In this document: piece by piece, positions 16,590 through 30,527 of the stretch | Layout: every line of letters begins with the position of its first letter | Position numbering within the stretch: the stretch's first letter is position 1 | Origin: Catenovulum sediminis | Lineage (GTDB): Bacteria; Pseudomonadota; Gammaproteobacteria; Enterobacterales; Alteromonadaceae | DNA: 64,000 nucleotides | Assembly: GCF_007289895.1 (NCBI RefSeq) | Contig: NZ_CP041660.1 | Coordinates: 2,418,001-2,482,000 of the forward strand | Direction of reading: 5' to 3' | Position numbers and translations under genes: made by a program | The notes under the pieces: model-generated | What the model was told of the DNA's origin: nothing | The model's database searches: none | Seen by the model: only the letters and a program-made list of their open reading frames with translations

Positions 16590-18566
16590 ATGAAAACCAA
16601 AGCTGCGCTTATCCTATCAGCAATCTTACTAGCTGGATGTGGGGCTAGCGGAAAACCAGAGTATGATATTGGTGTGCAACTTAGCCAAGCACAAAAGTAC
16701 CAGCAAGCGATCCAATACATCGAACAGGCATTAAAAAAAGAGCCAGACAATTCGCAATATAAAAACAAGTTGCGCGATCTGACAAATAAGCTAGTAAATA
16801 AATTATCAGAAGAGGTTAATGAAAACCTTAATGCGATGCCGTTAACAATTGCCAATTTAGATGCAGCAGAAGAAAAAATTAACGAAGTTAAAAAATATAA
16901 TTCAGGCAAAGCAAACGGTTTAGCTAATCAGTTAGAAAGTGTTAAAGCTGATTTTTTAAGTTTAGTTTCTGCAAAATATCAGCAGGGGTTAGATCATGCG
17001 ATGGATAAAGAGTGGCTTAAGGCCAATGCGGTTTTAAAAGACGTACAGAATATTTATCCTAACTATGAACAAACCATGCAACTATTAACACGTGCACGCA
17101 GTGAAGGCGCAGCTCAATTGCTTGAGCAAGGGACGTTCGAGTTAAAAAATGACAATATTGCAAAAGCGATAGCACACCTTAAAGGGGCATTGGAACTCAA
17201 TCCTGCTTTGAATCAAGCAAACAACCTTTTAAAGTTGGCTGAACAAAATAATAATAAAGAATATTATCTGAAAAAAGCAGCCAAAGCTGAAGTGGATAAT
17301 GACTGGATGGCAGCAGAAGATTACTATCTGAAAGCGTTAGAATTTGATCAATTCGATTCAGAGTTAGTGGCCAAGCTTAAGCGTGTTCGAGTCAATAAAG
17401 AGCTTAAATTAATCAATCAAAGTAATGCTTATATCGCTGACGGTTATTTATATAAAGCCGTGGACAGTTATACACAGGCGCAAGAATATTCGTTTGCAGA
17501 TAACACTGTTCAGCAAAAGGCACTGCAGGCATTTTTATCTGCAAAAATAGCACAAGAAATCGAAGACTTTTTGGACGATGACCAATACGGCGCAGCCTAT
17601 TACTGGTATAACAAACTACAACAAGTTAATCCTATGTATGAAGGCTTGTTCAGTAAAAAACAGGCGGTTGAAGACGCTATCTATACTCGTGTTCGTAAAT
17701 CAATTGCGGTATTTGATTTTCGCAGTCCATCGAATAATGATGATGCCGGTATTATGATTGCTAACAATCTAATCTCTTATTTATTCAATAATGCATCGAA
17801 AGATATCAATATTCTTGAACGTGAAAACTTAAAATCAATCCTAGAAGAAATGAAATTGGGGCAAATTGGTGTCGTATCAGAAAATACAGCTAAAGAAATG
17901 GGCCGTATTTATGGTATCGACATAGCCATTATGGGAAGCGTATTATTATTTAAAGTCGATGAAAATTCATCCACCTCGAATAAAACTGCACGCTATCAAA
18001 TTGGTGAAGTGATTGAAGATAATATTGAATACCTGAACTGGAAAACACGTAATCCTAAACCAAGCAAAGAAGACTTGAGAAATGCACCTGTGGCTAAAAT
18101 CAAAGTGCCTAAATTTGCCGTTAAAGATTATGAAGTGCAAAACAAGAAAAAAGTCGGCTTTATTCAAATCTCCTACCGTATTGTTGATGTTGCAACGGGT
18201 GTCAATACCAGTGTAGAAACGCTTGAGCGTAAGCAAGTAGCAGAAGACAGTGCAAATGCGGGTATTGCAGATGCGGGAATTCAGTTTGATCCTATGGAAG
18301 TACCGACGGATACTGAGATTTTACAATCAATGACTTCTGATGTTGTAGATCAACTCGCGCGTGAAGTGCTTAAACCGTTGATGAATCTTGAGAAAGAATA
18401 TTTCCAACGCGGAGAAGAGCTATTAAATCGCCGTCAGGAAATGTTGCCGGCTGTAGAGCGGTTTACGGATGCTATATTTGATGAAAAGTTAAAATCGGTT
18501 AATTCACCTATATCGGCCAAATCAGAACAATATATTGAAAAGGTCTTCCAGAACTATAAGTTCTAA
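16590..18566 (+). CDS. TPR and CsgG-like lipoprotein
   Basis: The lipoprotein signal ends LLAGC (Cys 17). Residues 20 to about 345 are TPR-like repeats (KYQQAIQYIEQALKKEPDN; ALELNPALNQANNLLKLAEQ). From about residue 368 a CsgG/HfaB-type domain begins with SIAVFDFRSP, then INILERENLKSILEEMKLGQ and GIDIAIMGSVLLF. CsgG is the outer-membrane secretion channel for curli; CsgG-fold lipoproteins form rings. This one, with a large TPR arm, probably sits in the outer membrane and contacts the rest of the complex. It is 15 bp after the FlgT-like gene and 11 bp before the FN3 protein gene. Confidence 0.8.
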   Translation: MKTKAALILSAILLAGCGASGKPEYDIGVQLSQAQKYQQAIQYIEQALKKEPDNSQYKNKLRDLTNKLVNKLSEEVNENLNAMPLTIANLDAAEEKINEVKKYNSGKANGLANQLESVKADFLSLVSAKYQQGLDHAMDKEWLKANAVLKDVQNIYPNYEQTMQLLTRARSEGAAQLLEQGTFELKNDNIAKAIAHLKGALELNPALNQANNLLKLAEQNNNKEYYLKKAAKAEVDNDWMAAEDYYLKALEFDQFDSELVAKLKRVRVNKELKLINQSNAYIADGYLYKAVDSYTQAQEYSFADNTVQQKALQAFLSAKIAQEIEDFLDDDQYGAAYYWYNKLQQVNPMYEGLFSKKQAVEDAIYTRVRKSIAVFDFRSPSNNDDAGIMIANNLISYLFNNASKDINILERENLKSILEEMKLGQIGVVSENTAKEMGRIYGIDIAIMGSVLLFKVDENSSTSNKTARYQIGEVIEDNIEYLNWKTRNPKPSKEDLRNAPVAKIKVPKFAVKDYEVQNKKKVGFIQISYRIVDVATGVNTSVETLERKQVAEDSANAGIADAGIQFDPMEVPTDTEILQSMTSDVVDQLAREVLKPLMNLEKEYFQRGEELLNRRQEMLPAVERFTDAIFDEKLKSVNSPISAKSEQYIEKVFQNYKF

Positions 18567-18577
18567 GCGAATGAGTT

Positions 18578-21451
18578 ATGATGAAACAATTTAAAAGCGT
18601 TTTGCTGTTGGTTTTGTGTTGCTGGTTGCTGCCGCTGAATGCGGCATACAATACCGCGCTCCTTAACCTCAAACCGCTTGATATAGATTCAATAGGTTTT
18701 GATGGTGATATTCAATTTTCTTTGCGCTCAAATTTAGACAGGCGGGAAGAAGTGCAAATGATGTCACGTCGGGACATGGAATCTGAATTGTTTCGTCAGG
18801 GCATTGCAATGGGTAACTCAGACGCTGAAGTGTTGAAAGTAGGCAAGGCATTAGGCGTTGAGTTTATTATATATGGTGAAGTTCAAATGTCGGAAAATGG
18901 CATTGCGACCACCATAAAAATGCTGGATATAGTACACGAAAGATTGGCCAAAAATTGGAATATTAATTTTAGTGGCCGCAATGATATTAATGAAAAGGGA
19001 GCCGCACTGGCGAACGGATTAGTTAAAGCCATGGCGCAAAGTTTAGTGGACGCGAAAGTGGAAGCACAGACGGCTGCAAAACAAGCAGATGCGCAAAGTG
19101 CAGAGCAGTTTAATCTGTTAGCTGCATTTACGGCCACCTCAAACAACAAAGGTATTAGTTTAAGCTGGCAACCTATCGCGTCAGGCGCTTACAACAAATA
19201 CAATATATATCGTGCAGAAACGTCAGTGGGGCCGTTTACACAAATCGCTGCATTGGCAGACACTCATTATTTAGATTCGCAAGTTGAAAACAAAAAACAG
19301 TATTTTTATAAAATAGGTTTGGTTGATGCGTCAAACGGTTTGCAAACAGAAGATTCTAATATGCAAACTGTCATTTATGTCGATGAAAGTTTAAAAAACA
19401 GACCCTTATCACCCACTATTTTATCCGTTGAAACTGGGGTTAAACAGTCTAAAATCACCTTTGTACCTAATCTAGACAATCGCAGTCGTGGCCACAATGT
19501 CTATAGTTATAAGATTTACCGTAAACGACAAGATGGTGGTCACTGGTTACATGTCGGTAGTATCCGTTTAACTTCTGGCGAACCCAAATTATCTTATCAA
19601 TATTTTGATAAATCCAATATCGAAGATGGTGTCAGTTATAGCTATGCTGTTTCTGCCGTGACGAAAAATAATGAAAGTACCCTCAGTGGTACAGAGGTCG
19701 TCATTTCACCCGGTACCCCAGTGCTTAGTGTAGGGCAAGATAATCAACTCAGAGAAATCGAGCTGGCTTGGGTTGTCGAAAATGCGAATGGCGGATTTTA
19801 TATTTACCGGCGCGTTGCCGGCACGACCATATGGCAGCGCATTGCCGATATTAAACAAGCAAACGTTCGCCGTTTTATCGACAGAAAAGGCTTATTAGAT
19901 GGCACTCAATATGAGTATTACGTTAGTTTAGTAAACAATGGTAAAGAGACCGATCCATCGAATATTGTCACCGCGCGTACTAAAGCGTTACCGGCAACAC
20001 CACAAAATTTTACGGCCCAAAGTGGTTTAGTTAAGGCCGTACAACTAAATTGGCAAGCTTTAGCTGATCTAGATATAGCAGGTTATAAATTGTATCGCAT
20101 GAAAGATGATGGTAACGGCTTTCAAGAGGGCGATCAGTTAACGCTGGTTCATGAAATTAAAGGTGTTGAGACCCAATCTTTTCTAGACCAAGGTAGCCAA
20201 GAAGCACCCCTGTTAGATGGTACTCAATACCATTATGCCATCGCTGCGATGAATAAATTTGGCGCACGCGGCAACTTAAGTTATGTTGCCAGTGCAACAA
20301 CCAAAGCGCTGCCTAAGAGTGTAGGAGAGATACAAGTTCAGGTGAGCAGCACGCAAATTCAAGTTAACTGGCCAGCACCAGCAAGTGCAGATATTAAACA
20401 GTTTCATTTGTCACGAAAATGGAATAACCAAAGCTGGGTGCTTATACGAGTTCTACCGGCTAATGAAACACAATATATTGACGCTGATCTTAAACCTTAT
20501 GCTGCCACTACCTATCAATTGATAGCTGAGGATAATAGTGGGTTAATGAGCTCTCCTATCGTTTCTAATCCGGTCATCAATCCTGCCAAACTAGTGTTAA
20601 AAGTCAGCAAAGAGAATTTACTTAGAAAAATTGAGTTAAGTTGGCACCCGCAAAATAATATCACTGGCTATAAAATCTATCGTAAAGAAGAGGGGGATGC
20701 CGATTGGAGCAAATTGGCAGTGATTGAATCAGCCAGCACAAGTCGTTATACCGATGAATATAAACTAGAAGATGGTCGTCGCTACCAATATCAGATCTCT
20801 GCACTCGATGGTGAATTAGAAACTCCTGCATCAGAGCCTGTGACAGCGAAAACAAAAGCAGTTCCACAACCGCCTAAAAATTTCACCGTGCAATCTGGCT
20901 TGGTGAAAACTGTGGTTTTACGCTGGGAAAAGATTAATGATGCTGATGTAGCTGGATACTATTTATATAAAATGAATGATAAAGGTCGGATGGAGCGATT
21001 AAAAACCATTAAAGATAGAAACATAGTTGAATATACAGATGATGGTTCACTGTTTAATAAATTGTCAGATGGCACTGAATATCAATATGCAATTACCGCC
21101 TATAATCGATTTAATGCAGAAGGTGGTCGTTCTCCAATTATTAAAGCGACAACTAAACCTGTGCCCGCGGTTGTTGCAACTTTAGAAGCCAGTTATCAAA
21201 ATGGAGCTGTCGATATCCGCTGGCCCGCCAATAGTGAATCCGATATCCAAATGTATGAAGTGGAAAAAGCCTCGGCCAGTTGTTCGTCCTGGCGTGATTT
21301 GGCCACTTTAACAGCCAGTCAAACAAAGACAAGCGATACGGATGTAACCGCTGGAACCAAATACTGTTATCGCATCAAAGCGATAGATTCAGATGCTTTA
21401 GAAAGTGCGCAGTGGCAAAGCACAGAAATCAATATTCCGGCTACACCTTAG
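18578..21451 (+). CDS. CsgG/FlgO-like protein with eight fibronectin type III domains
   Basis: Signal peptide (ending PLNA). A small CsgG/FlgO/TolB-like domain spans about 22-170 (SRRDMESELFRQGIAMG, ALGVEFIIYGEVQMSENG). About eight FN3 domains follow to the C-terminus, each with the YKIYR-type strand and a DGTQYEYYV-type strand. Domains 3-5 and 6-8 are a duplicated triplet: LREIELAW/LRKIELSW, FTAQSGLVKAVQLNW/FTVQSGLVKTVVLRW and a W-PA-SADI/SESDI unit. There is no C-terminal anchor or sorting signal. Last gene of the operon, with a terminator 60 bp downstream. Likely an extended periplasmic or surface adhesive arm. Confidence 0.8.
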   Translation: MMKQFKSVLLLVLCCWLLPLNAAYNTALLNLKPLDIDSIGFDGDIQFSLRSNLDRREEVQMMSRRDMESELFRQGIAMGNSDAEVLKVGKALGVEFIIYGEVQMSENGIATTIKMLDIVHERLAKNWNINFSGRNDINEKGAALANGLVKAMAQSLVDAKVEAQTAAKQADAQSAEQFNLLAAFTATSNNKGISLSWQPIASGAYNKYNIYRAETSVGPFTQIAALADTHYLDSQVENKKQYFYKIGLVDASNGLQTEDSNMQTVIYVDESLKNRPLSPTILSVETGVKQSKITFVPNLDNRSRGHNVYSYKIYRKRQDGGHWLHVGSIRLTSGEPKLSYQYFDKSNIEDGVSYSYAVSAVTKNNESTLSGTEVVISPGTPVLSVGQDNQLREIELAWVVENANGGFYIYRRVAGTTIWQRIADIKQANVRRFIDRKGLLDGTQYEYYVSLVNNGKETDPSNIVTARTKALPATPQNFTAQSGLVKAVQLNWQALADLDIAGYKLYRMKDDGNGFQEGDQLTLVHEIKGVETQSFLDQGSQEAPLLDGTQYHYAIAAMNKFGARGNLSYVASATTKALPKSVGEIQVQVSSTQIQVNWPAPASADIKQFHLSRKWNNQSWVLIRVLPANETQYIDADLKPYAATTYQLIAEDNSGLMSSPIVSNPVINPAKLVLKVSKENLLRKIELSWHPQNNITGYKIYRKEEGDADWSKLAVIESASTSRYTDEYKLEDGRRYQYQISALDGELETPASEPVTAKTKAVPQPPKNFTVQSGLVKTVVLRWEKINDADVAGYYLYKMNDKGRMERLKTIKDRNIVEYTDDGSLFNKLSDGTEYQYAITAYNRFNAEGGRSPIIKATTKPVPAVVATLEASYQNGAVDIRWPANSESDIQMYEVEKASASCSSWRDLATLTASQTKTSDTDVTAGTKYCYRIKAIDSDALESAQWQSTEINIPATP

Positions 21452-21511
21452 CCGCTGTTGTTCAGCGTAAATACCCTTAGTCGTAATCTTTATCCTTCAG
21501 TAGAGAATAAA

Positions 21512-21534
21512 AAAACCGCTCAGAGAGCGGTTTT
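21512..21534 (+). terminator. Intrinsic terminator of the envelope operon
   Basis: Perfect 10-bp stem AAAACCGCTC / GAGCGGTTTT with a 3-base loop and T-rich continuation. It lies 60 bp after the FN3 gene and also faces the convergent barrel gene, so it may act in both directions. Confidence 0.9.
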
Positions 21535-21582
21535 ATTGTTTAAACGGGGTGATTCGGGTGCATTAACAAGAAAATGCTTATC

Positions 21583-22371
21583 TTAGAAGTGAACTTCTAA
21601 ACCTGCATAAAACCCAGCAAAGTCTAAATCAGTATAGATACCTTCCAAATCATCTAATTCTAGTGCAAAACTTCTGTAACCTGCTTGTACACTCATATCA
21701 ACGGCTAGATTATCTATAAACTCATATGCAACACCCACCTGATAATCGCTTAAGCTATGATCGCCAATTGCCAATAAGCTAAAATCACCATACACAGACA
21801 ATCCTGTTAGCGGCAAACCAATGGCTGCTGCGACATAACCCATAGGCACATAACCGCTAAATTCTTCTGTCGCGGTTTCTCGATTATTGCCTGTACCACT
21901 TTGAGTGTTCCCTTCTGCATTAATGATGGCATCAATATGTTTTACATTGACACCAAAATCAAAACTGACTAACCCATTATCAAAAATTTCATAATATAAG
22001 GTGTAATCTGTGTTGGTTAGATCGGCATCAACCATAACGTCTGTACTACTTTGGTAAGTTTCGCCACCAAAGGTAAAAGTCCCGTCAACTGTACCATTAC
22101 CGGATAATCCATCCATTTGGTTGTGGCGGACCTTTAAGTTAGGTACTAATGGAATCGGATGCTCTAAAGCAGCGTAAAAAGAGGCATTGGCGGTTGAATC
22201 AAAATTAAAGGTTTCTTGATCGTCCTGTTCTGTGCCAAATTGGCCTTCAGGTTCAATATTCCAATACTGCGCGCCAGCGTATAAACCTAAGATCATATCG
22301 GCGTGTGCTGTGCTTGACGCTGCTAAACAAGCAGCAGCGATGGCGAGTTTTAATGTGCTTTGTGATTTCAT
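21583..22371 (-). CDS. TIGR04219-family outer-membrane beta-barrel protein
   Basis: Signal peptide (ASSTAHA) then the DMILGLYAGAQYWN start typical of TIGR04219 proteins of Alteromonadales and Vibrionales. The family strand LKVRHNQMDG and the ending AGFYAGLEVHF (aromatic C-terminus) are present. 262 residues. The function of the family is unknown. It stands alone between the envelope operon terminator and the fadBA terminator. Confidence 0.8.
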   Translation of the reverse strand: MKSQSTLKLAIAAACLAASSTAHADMILGLYAGAQYWNIEPEGQFGTEQDDQETFNFDSTANASFYAALEHPIPLVPNLKVRHNQMDGLSGNGTVDGTFTFGGETYQSSTDVMVDADLTNTDYTLYYEIFDNGLVSFDFGVNVKHIDAIINAEGNTQSGTGNNRETATEEFSGYVPMGYVAAAIGLPLTGLSVYGDFSLLAIGDHSLSDYQVGVAYEFIDNLAVDMSVQAGYRSFALELDDLEGIYTDLDFAGFYAGLEVHF

Positions 22372-22530
22372 TTTTGTATCCCTTTTTTAATTAGAGAGGT
22401 AAAGCTTAAAGCGTTATTAGTTAAATACTGCTTAATTGTATGTGATTCCAAAGTTTTTACCAGTTGGGATTAAAGCCACAGGTTTAATTTTTGAGGGGCT
22501 ATTCGCAAAACCGCCATTTTTTGCAGAAAA

Positions 22531-22553
22531 TTAGGCCTAAACAACAGGCCTAA
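22531..22553 (-). terminator. Probable terminator of fadBA
   Basis: 8-bp perfect stem TTAGGCCT / AGGCCTAA with a 7-base loop, followed on the minus strand by a short T run. It lies 19 bp beyond the fadA stop. Confidence 0.6.
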
Positions 22554-22571
22554 AGTCAATAGTGGAATGTG

Positions 22572-25899
<3,328 letters not shown>

Positions 25900-25972
25900 T
25901 TAAAGCTCCCGCAGTTAAAATGAAGGGTGTTAATAAAATGTAATTGAATAGAGTTTAACCAAAATTTTTAAA

Positions 25973-25994
25973 AATTCAAACGGATGTTTGAATT
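25973..25994. promoter_or_regulatory. PsrA-like operator upstream of fadBA
   Basis: Perfect 9-bp inverted repeat, arms AATTCAAAC and GTTTGAATT, 4-base spacer GGAT. Known PsrA (TetR family) sites in gammaproteobacteria have CAAAC...GTTTG arms and control fad genes in response to fatty acids. A further half-site (GTTTGAT) follows at 26000-26006. It lies between the divergent fadB and slt genes. Confidence 0.6.
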
Positions 25995-26079
25995 GTCTGT
26001 TTGATTTTGAACTTGATCTTGCGTTCGAGAAAAAAGGCTCTAAAGTGTTCATATAAATATAGGCTAGTAAAAATAATTT

Positions 26080-28010
26080 ATGCGCAAAAACTACGCTATT
26101 TTTTGTTTATTTTTTTCTATCTCATTCTGCTCATTGGCCAATGCAATGTCTGAACAATCAGAACAATTGGTACAGCAAAGGGTGTGGTATGTTGACGCGC
26201 TGCGCGAAGCTCAATCAGGGTCGTATGCGACAGTGCAAAAATGGCGTCAAAAAATGGGTGACTACCCCTTATTTCCGTATGTCGAGCTGGCTTATCTAAA
26301 AAATCATCCATATTTATCTAACAAACAAAAAATTAGAGAATTTTTGAATATCTATGAAGGCACTCCGTTAGAATGGCCACTGCGTCGACCTTGGTTAGAA
26401 TATTTAGCTAAAAAAGGGGACGCGATAACCTTTATCAACGATTTTAAGGCAACTAGCGACGCAGAGTTGAATTGTCACAACCTGAGTTTTCAATTAAAAA
26501 TTGGCGCGCGGATAAAAGATATTGCGGACCAGATCCGAACATTATGGGTTGTGGGGAAATCACAGCCCAAAGCTTGTGACACATTGTTTGAAAAATGGAC
26601 AGATAGTGGCTTAAGAACTAATGAGATGATTCGCGAGCGTGTGATTAAAGCCGCGGACGGTGGTAGTCACACCTTGATCCCTTATTTGACAAAATTATTA
26701 CCAAAGGAAGATCGTAGCTGGGCTAAATTATGGCACAGAGTACGCCGTAACCCCGCAGTTATTACTAAGCATAAATATTTTCCACGTCAGGATGCTGATT
26801 ATGCCGCCATTCAATTTTACGGATTGAAGCGTCTTATTTGGCGAGATCCGGATGTGGCATTATCTCATTTTGATAAAGTATCACTGCAATATCCTTTTAC
26901 CGAAGAGCAGTTGGGGCAACTCAGCTATCGTTTTGCTTTGGCTTTGGCGAGTAAAGGTCATGCCGAAAGCAAACACTGGCTGTCCCGTGTGCCTGCACAA
27001 TTAAAAGATGCAAAGATAGTACACTGGCATCTAGCCACCTATTTACGTGAAGAAAACTGGATCCAAGTCGCCAGTTTGATTCAAACTTTGCCCCAAAACT
27101 TGCAAAGTTTGGCAATCAACCGGTATTGGCTGGCACGTGCTCAGGAGCAACTTGGAATAGAAGTGACCGCTCGACAAAATATGCAAGAGCTTGCCGGCAT
27201 GCGACATTACTACGGCTTTTTAGCCGCGGCGCGTAGTGATTATAAATACCAATTGAACCATCAAAGTGTTGAAATAGACGTCGCGATACAGGAAAAAATC
27301 AGCCAAGCCCCTGCAGCTCGCCGGGCATATGAGTTTTTGCAATTGGAACAGTTTGTAAATGCACGCAGGGAATGGTATCAATTTAAAAAAACACTGACAA
27401 AAACCGAACTGGCAAACGCTGCTTATTTAGCACACCAATGGCGCTGGCATGATCAGGCATTGCGCGCAATATCACAAGCCGGACAAAACGACGAAGTTGC
27501 ATTGCGGTTCCCCAAAGCATATGAATCTATATATCAAAAATTTAGCAAACAAGCGGGGATCGATTTCACCTTGGCATTGGCTATTAGCCGACGCGAAAGT
27601 ACATTTATGGCCGATGCGCATTCATCAGCGGGGCTCGGGGATTAATGCAAATTATGCCAGCCACAGCGAAAACATTGGAAGGGCGTCGTTTTAACACTCG
27701 TCGTTTATATGAACCTGAAACAAATGTTAGAATGGGCACAAAGTATTTATCTGAATTAACGGAACGCTTGAATGGGCAAGTGCCATTGGCTATCGCCTCT
27801 TATAACGCGGGTTATAGCCGAGTTTTACGCTGGTTGCCGCAAAACAAAGCATTGCCGCTTGATATCTGGATAGAAACAATCCCGTATCACGAGACACGGG
27901 AATATGTCAAAGCGGTACTTGCCTATCAACAAGTGTACGAAATGATGAACGAACAACCTAAAAATATATTTAGTCAGGTGATCAACAAAAAAGTGATCCG
28001 TGCAGATTAA
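26080..28010 (+). pseudogene. slt: Soluble lytic murein transglycosylase Slt, broken by a one-base frameshift
   Basis: Slt70-type exo-transglycosylase. Segment 1 (26080-27645) has a signal peptide (CSLANA), the long helical U-domain and the start of the SLT catalytic domain (ISRRESTFMADAHSSAG, catalytic Glu present). Segment 2 (27645-28010) begins LMQIMPATAKTLEGRR and continues the same domain (IASYNAGYSRVLRWLP). Adding one G to the run at 27630-27633 joins them as SSAGARGLMQIMPA, exactly the family motif. About 643 residues if repaired, close to E. coli Slt70 (645 with signal). The break is in the active-site region, so as read no functional enzyme is made. It may be a homopolymer sequencing error. 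Confidence 0.88.
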
Positions 28011-28017
28011 AAAATAA

Positions 28018-29157
<1,140 letters not shown>

Positions 29158-29162
29158 GTCGC

Positions 29163-30050
29163 ATGACGCCGTTATTTGCTAATGGGCCAGAACCACAAAC
29201 CCGAATAATTATTGCAATTTTGTTGTCTTTCGTTTTAATGTTCGTAGATCATAGAATGCAAGGCTTCGATTCTATCAGGGTTTATTTAAATTCTATGGTC
29301 AGTCCGATTATGTATGCAGCAAATTTGCCGCAACGTTTATTGGACTGGTCTGCAGAATCCCTCTCGTCTCGTTCAGATCTATTGGACGAAAATGCACGTC
29401 TGCGTGAATCTCATCTATTGCTTAGCGAGCGCTTACAAAGAATGCGCTTTCTAGAGCGTGAAAATGATCGTTTGCGGGCCTTATTAGGTTCACCGCTGCG
29501 ACAGGATATACGTAAAATGGTGACTGAAGTTATGTCGGTTGAAAGTAACCCGAATAGTCATCAATTGGTACTCAATCGTGGGTCGTTAAATGGTGTTTAT
29601 GAAGGTCAGGCCGTATTAGACGAAAATGGCATCGTAGGTCAAGTCGTTAGTGTTGGAACGACGACAAGTAGGGTGTTGTTAATCAGTGACCATACCCATG
29701 CCATCCCTGTTCGAGTCGAACGTAATGCGGTGCGCAGTATTGCGATAGGTACAGGCTCATGGAGCCGAATTGAATTAAGTTTTGTACCACATTCAACAGA
29801 TATTAAAGTGGGAGACAGGTTAATTAGTTCGGGGTTAGGGCGACGGTTTCCTGAGGGCTATCCAGTCGCTGAAGTCACCAGTGTCGTCAGTAACGAAAGT
29901 TTACCCTTTGCACAAATACAGGCTAGACCGATTGCGGCATTAGATAGAGTCAGATATTTATTATTATTATGGCCACCAGATGCTGAGAAACAGCCCAAAA
30001 AAGGCGCTTTAAAAAACTTAGCTGAAGAAGCGGAGGCATTAATCCCTTGA
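29163..30050 (+). CDS. mreC: Rod-shape-determining protein MreC
   Basis: Inner-membrane-anchored periplasmic scaffold of the elongasome. A membrane segment lies near residues 15-30, a coiled coil near 68-105 (LLDENARLRESHLLLSERLQ) and the beta domains follow (LNRGSLNGVYEGQAVLDENG, later VGDRLISSGLGRRFPEGYPV). 295 residues. It is 5 bp after mreB, and its stop overlaps the mreD start. Confidence 0.95.
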   Translation: MTPLFANGPEPQTRIIIAILLSFVLMFVDHRMQGFDSIRVYLNSMVSPIMYAANLPQRLLDWSAESLSSRSDLLDENARLRESHLLLSERLQRMRFLERENDRLRALLGSPLRQDIRKMVTEVMSVESNPNSHQLVLNRGSLNGVYEGQAVLDENGIVGQVVSVGTTTSRVLLISDHTHAIPVRVERNAVRSIAIGTGSWSRIELSFVPHSTDIKVGDRLISSGLGRRFPEGYPVAEVTSVVSNESLPFAQIQARPIAALDRVRYLLLLWPPDAEKQPKKGALKNLAEEAEALIP

Positions 30051-30523
30051 TTGGATCCCGCACATTAATAGCATTAACCTTATTGTTTGCGTTAATTTTA
30101 GCTATTGCACCTATGCCTAAAATGCTAGAGTCATTCCGGCCTGACTGGATACTGCTGGTACTTTTTTATTGGGCTATTGCACTGCCACATCGAGTTAATG
30201 TGGGCACAGCCTGGGTTTGTGGTTTCATCTTGGATATATTGTTGGGGAGTGTATTAGGTGCACATGCTCTGATACTAGCGCTGGTGACTTATATTGCTTC
30301 GGCGAATTATTTAACAATTCGCAACTTTTCTTTATGGCAACAAGCGCTTATTGTAGGGTTAGTGAGTGCTTTTTATCATTTAGGCGATTATTGGATCCAG
30401 CATTTTTTAACAACAGCATATTTCCTGCCTGAACTTATGTGGCCTGTAGTGACTAACACATTTATTTGGCCCTGGGCGTTTTTACTGTTGCGAAAATATC
30501 GCAGACGTTTAAAAATTCGGTAA
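30047..30523 (+). CDS. mreD: Rod-shape-determining protein MreD
   Basis: Polytopic inner-membrane elongasome subunit with 158 residues and about five hydrophobic segments. The family stretch PDWILLVLFYWAIALPHRVN is clear, followed by GTAWVCGFILDILLGSVLG. The start is TTG overlapping the mreC stop (TTGA), so expression depends on translational coupling. Confidence 0.93.
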   Translation: MIGSRTLIALTLLFALILAIAPMPKMLESFRPDWILLVLFYWAIALPHRVNVGTAWVCGFILDILLGSVLGAHALILALVTYIASANYLTIRNFSLWQQALIVGLVSAFYHLGDYWIQHFLTTAYFLPELMWPVVTNTFIWPWAFLLLRKYRRRLKIR

Positions 30524-30527
30524 AATT

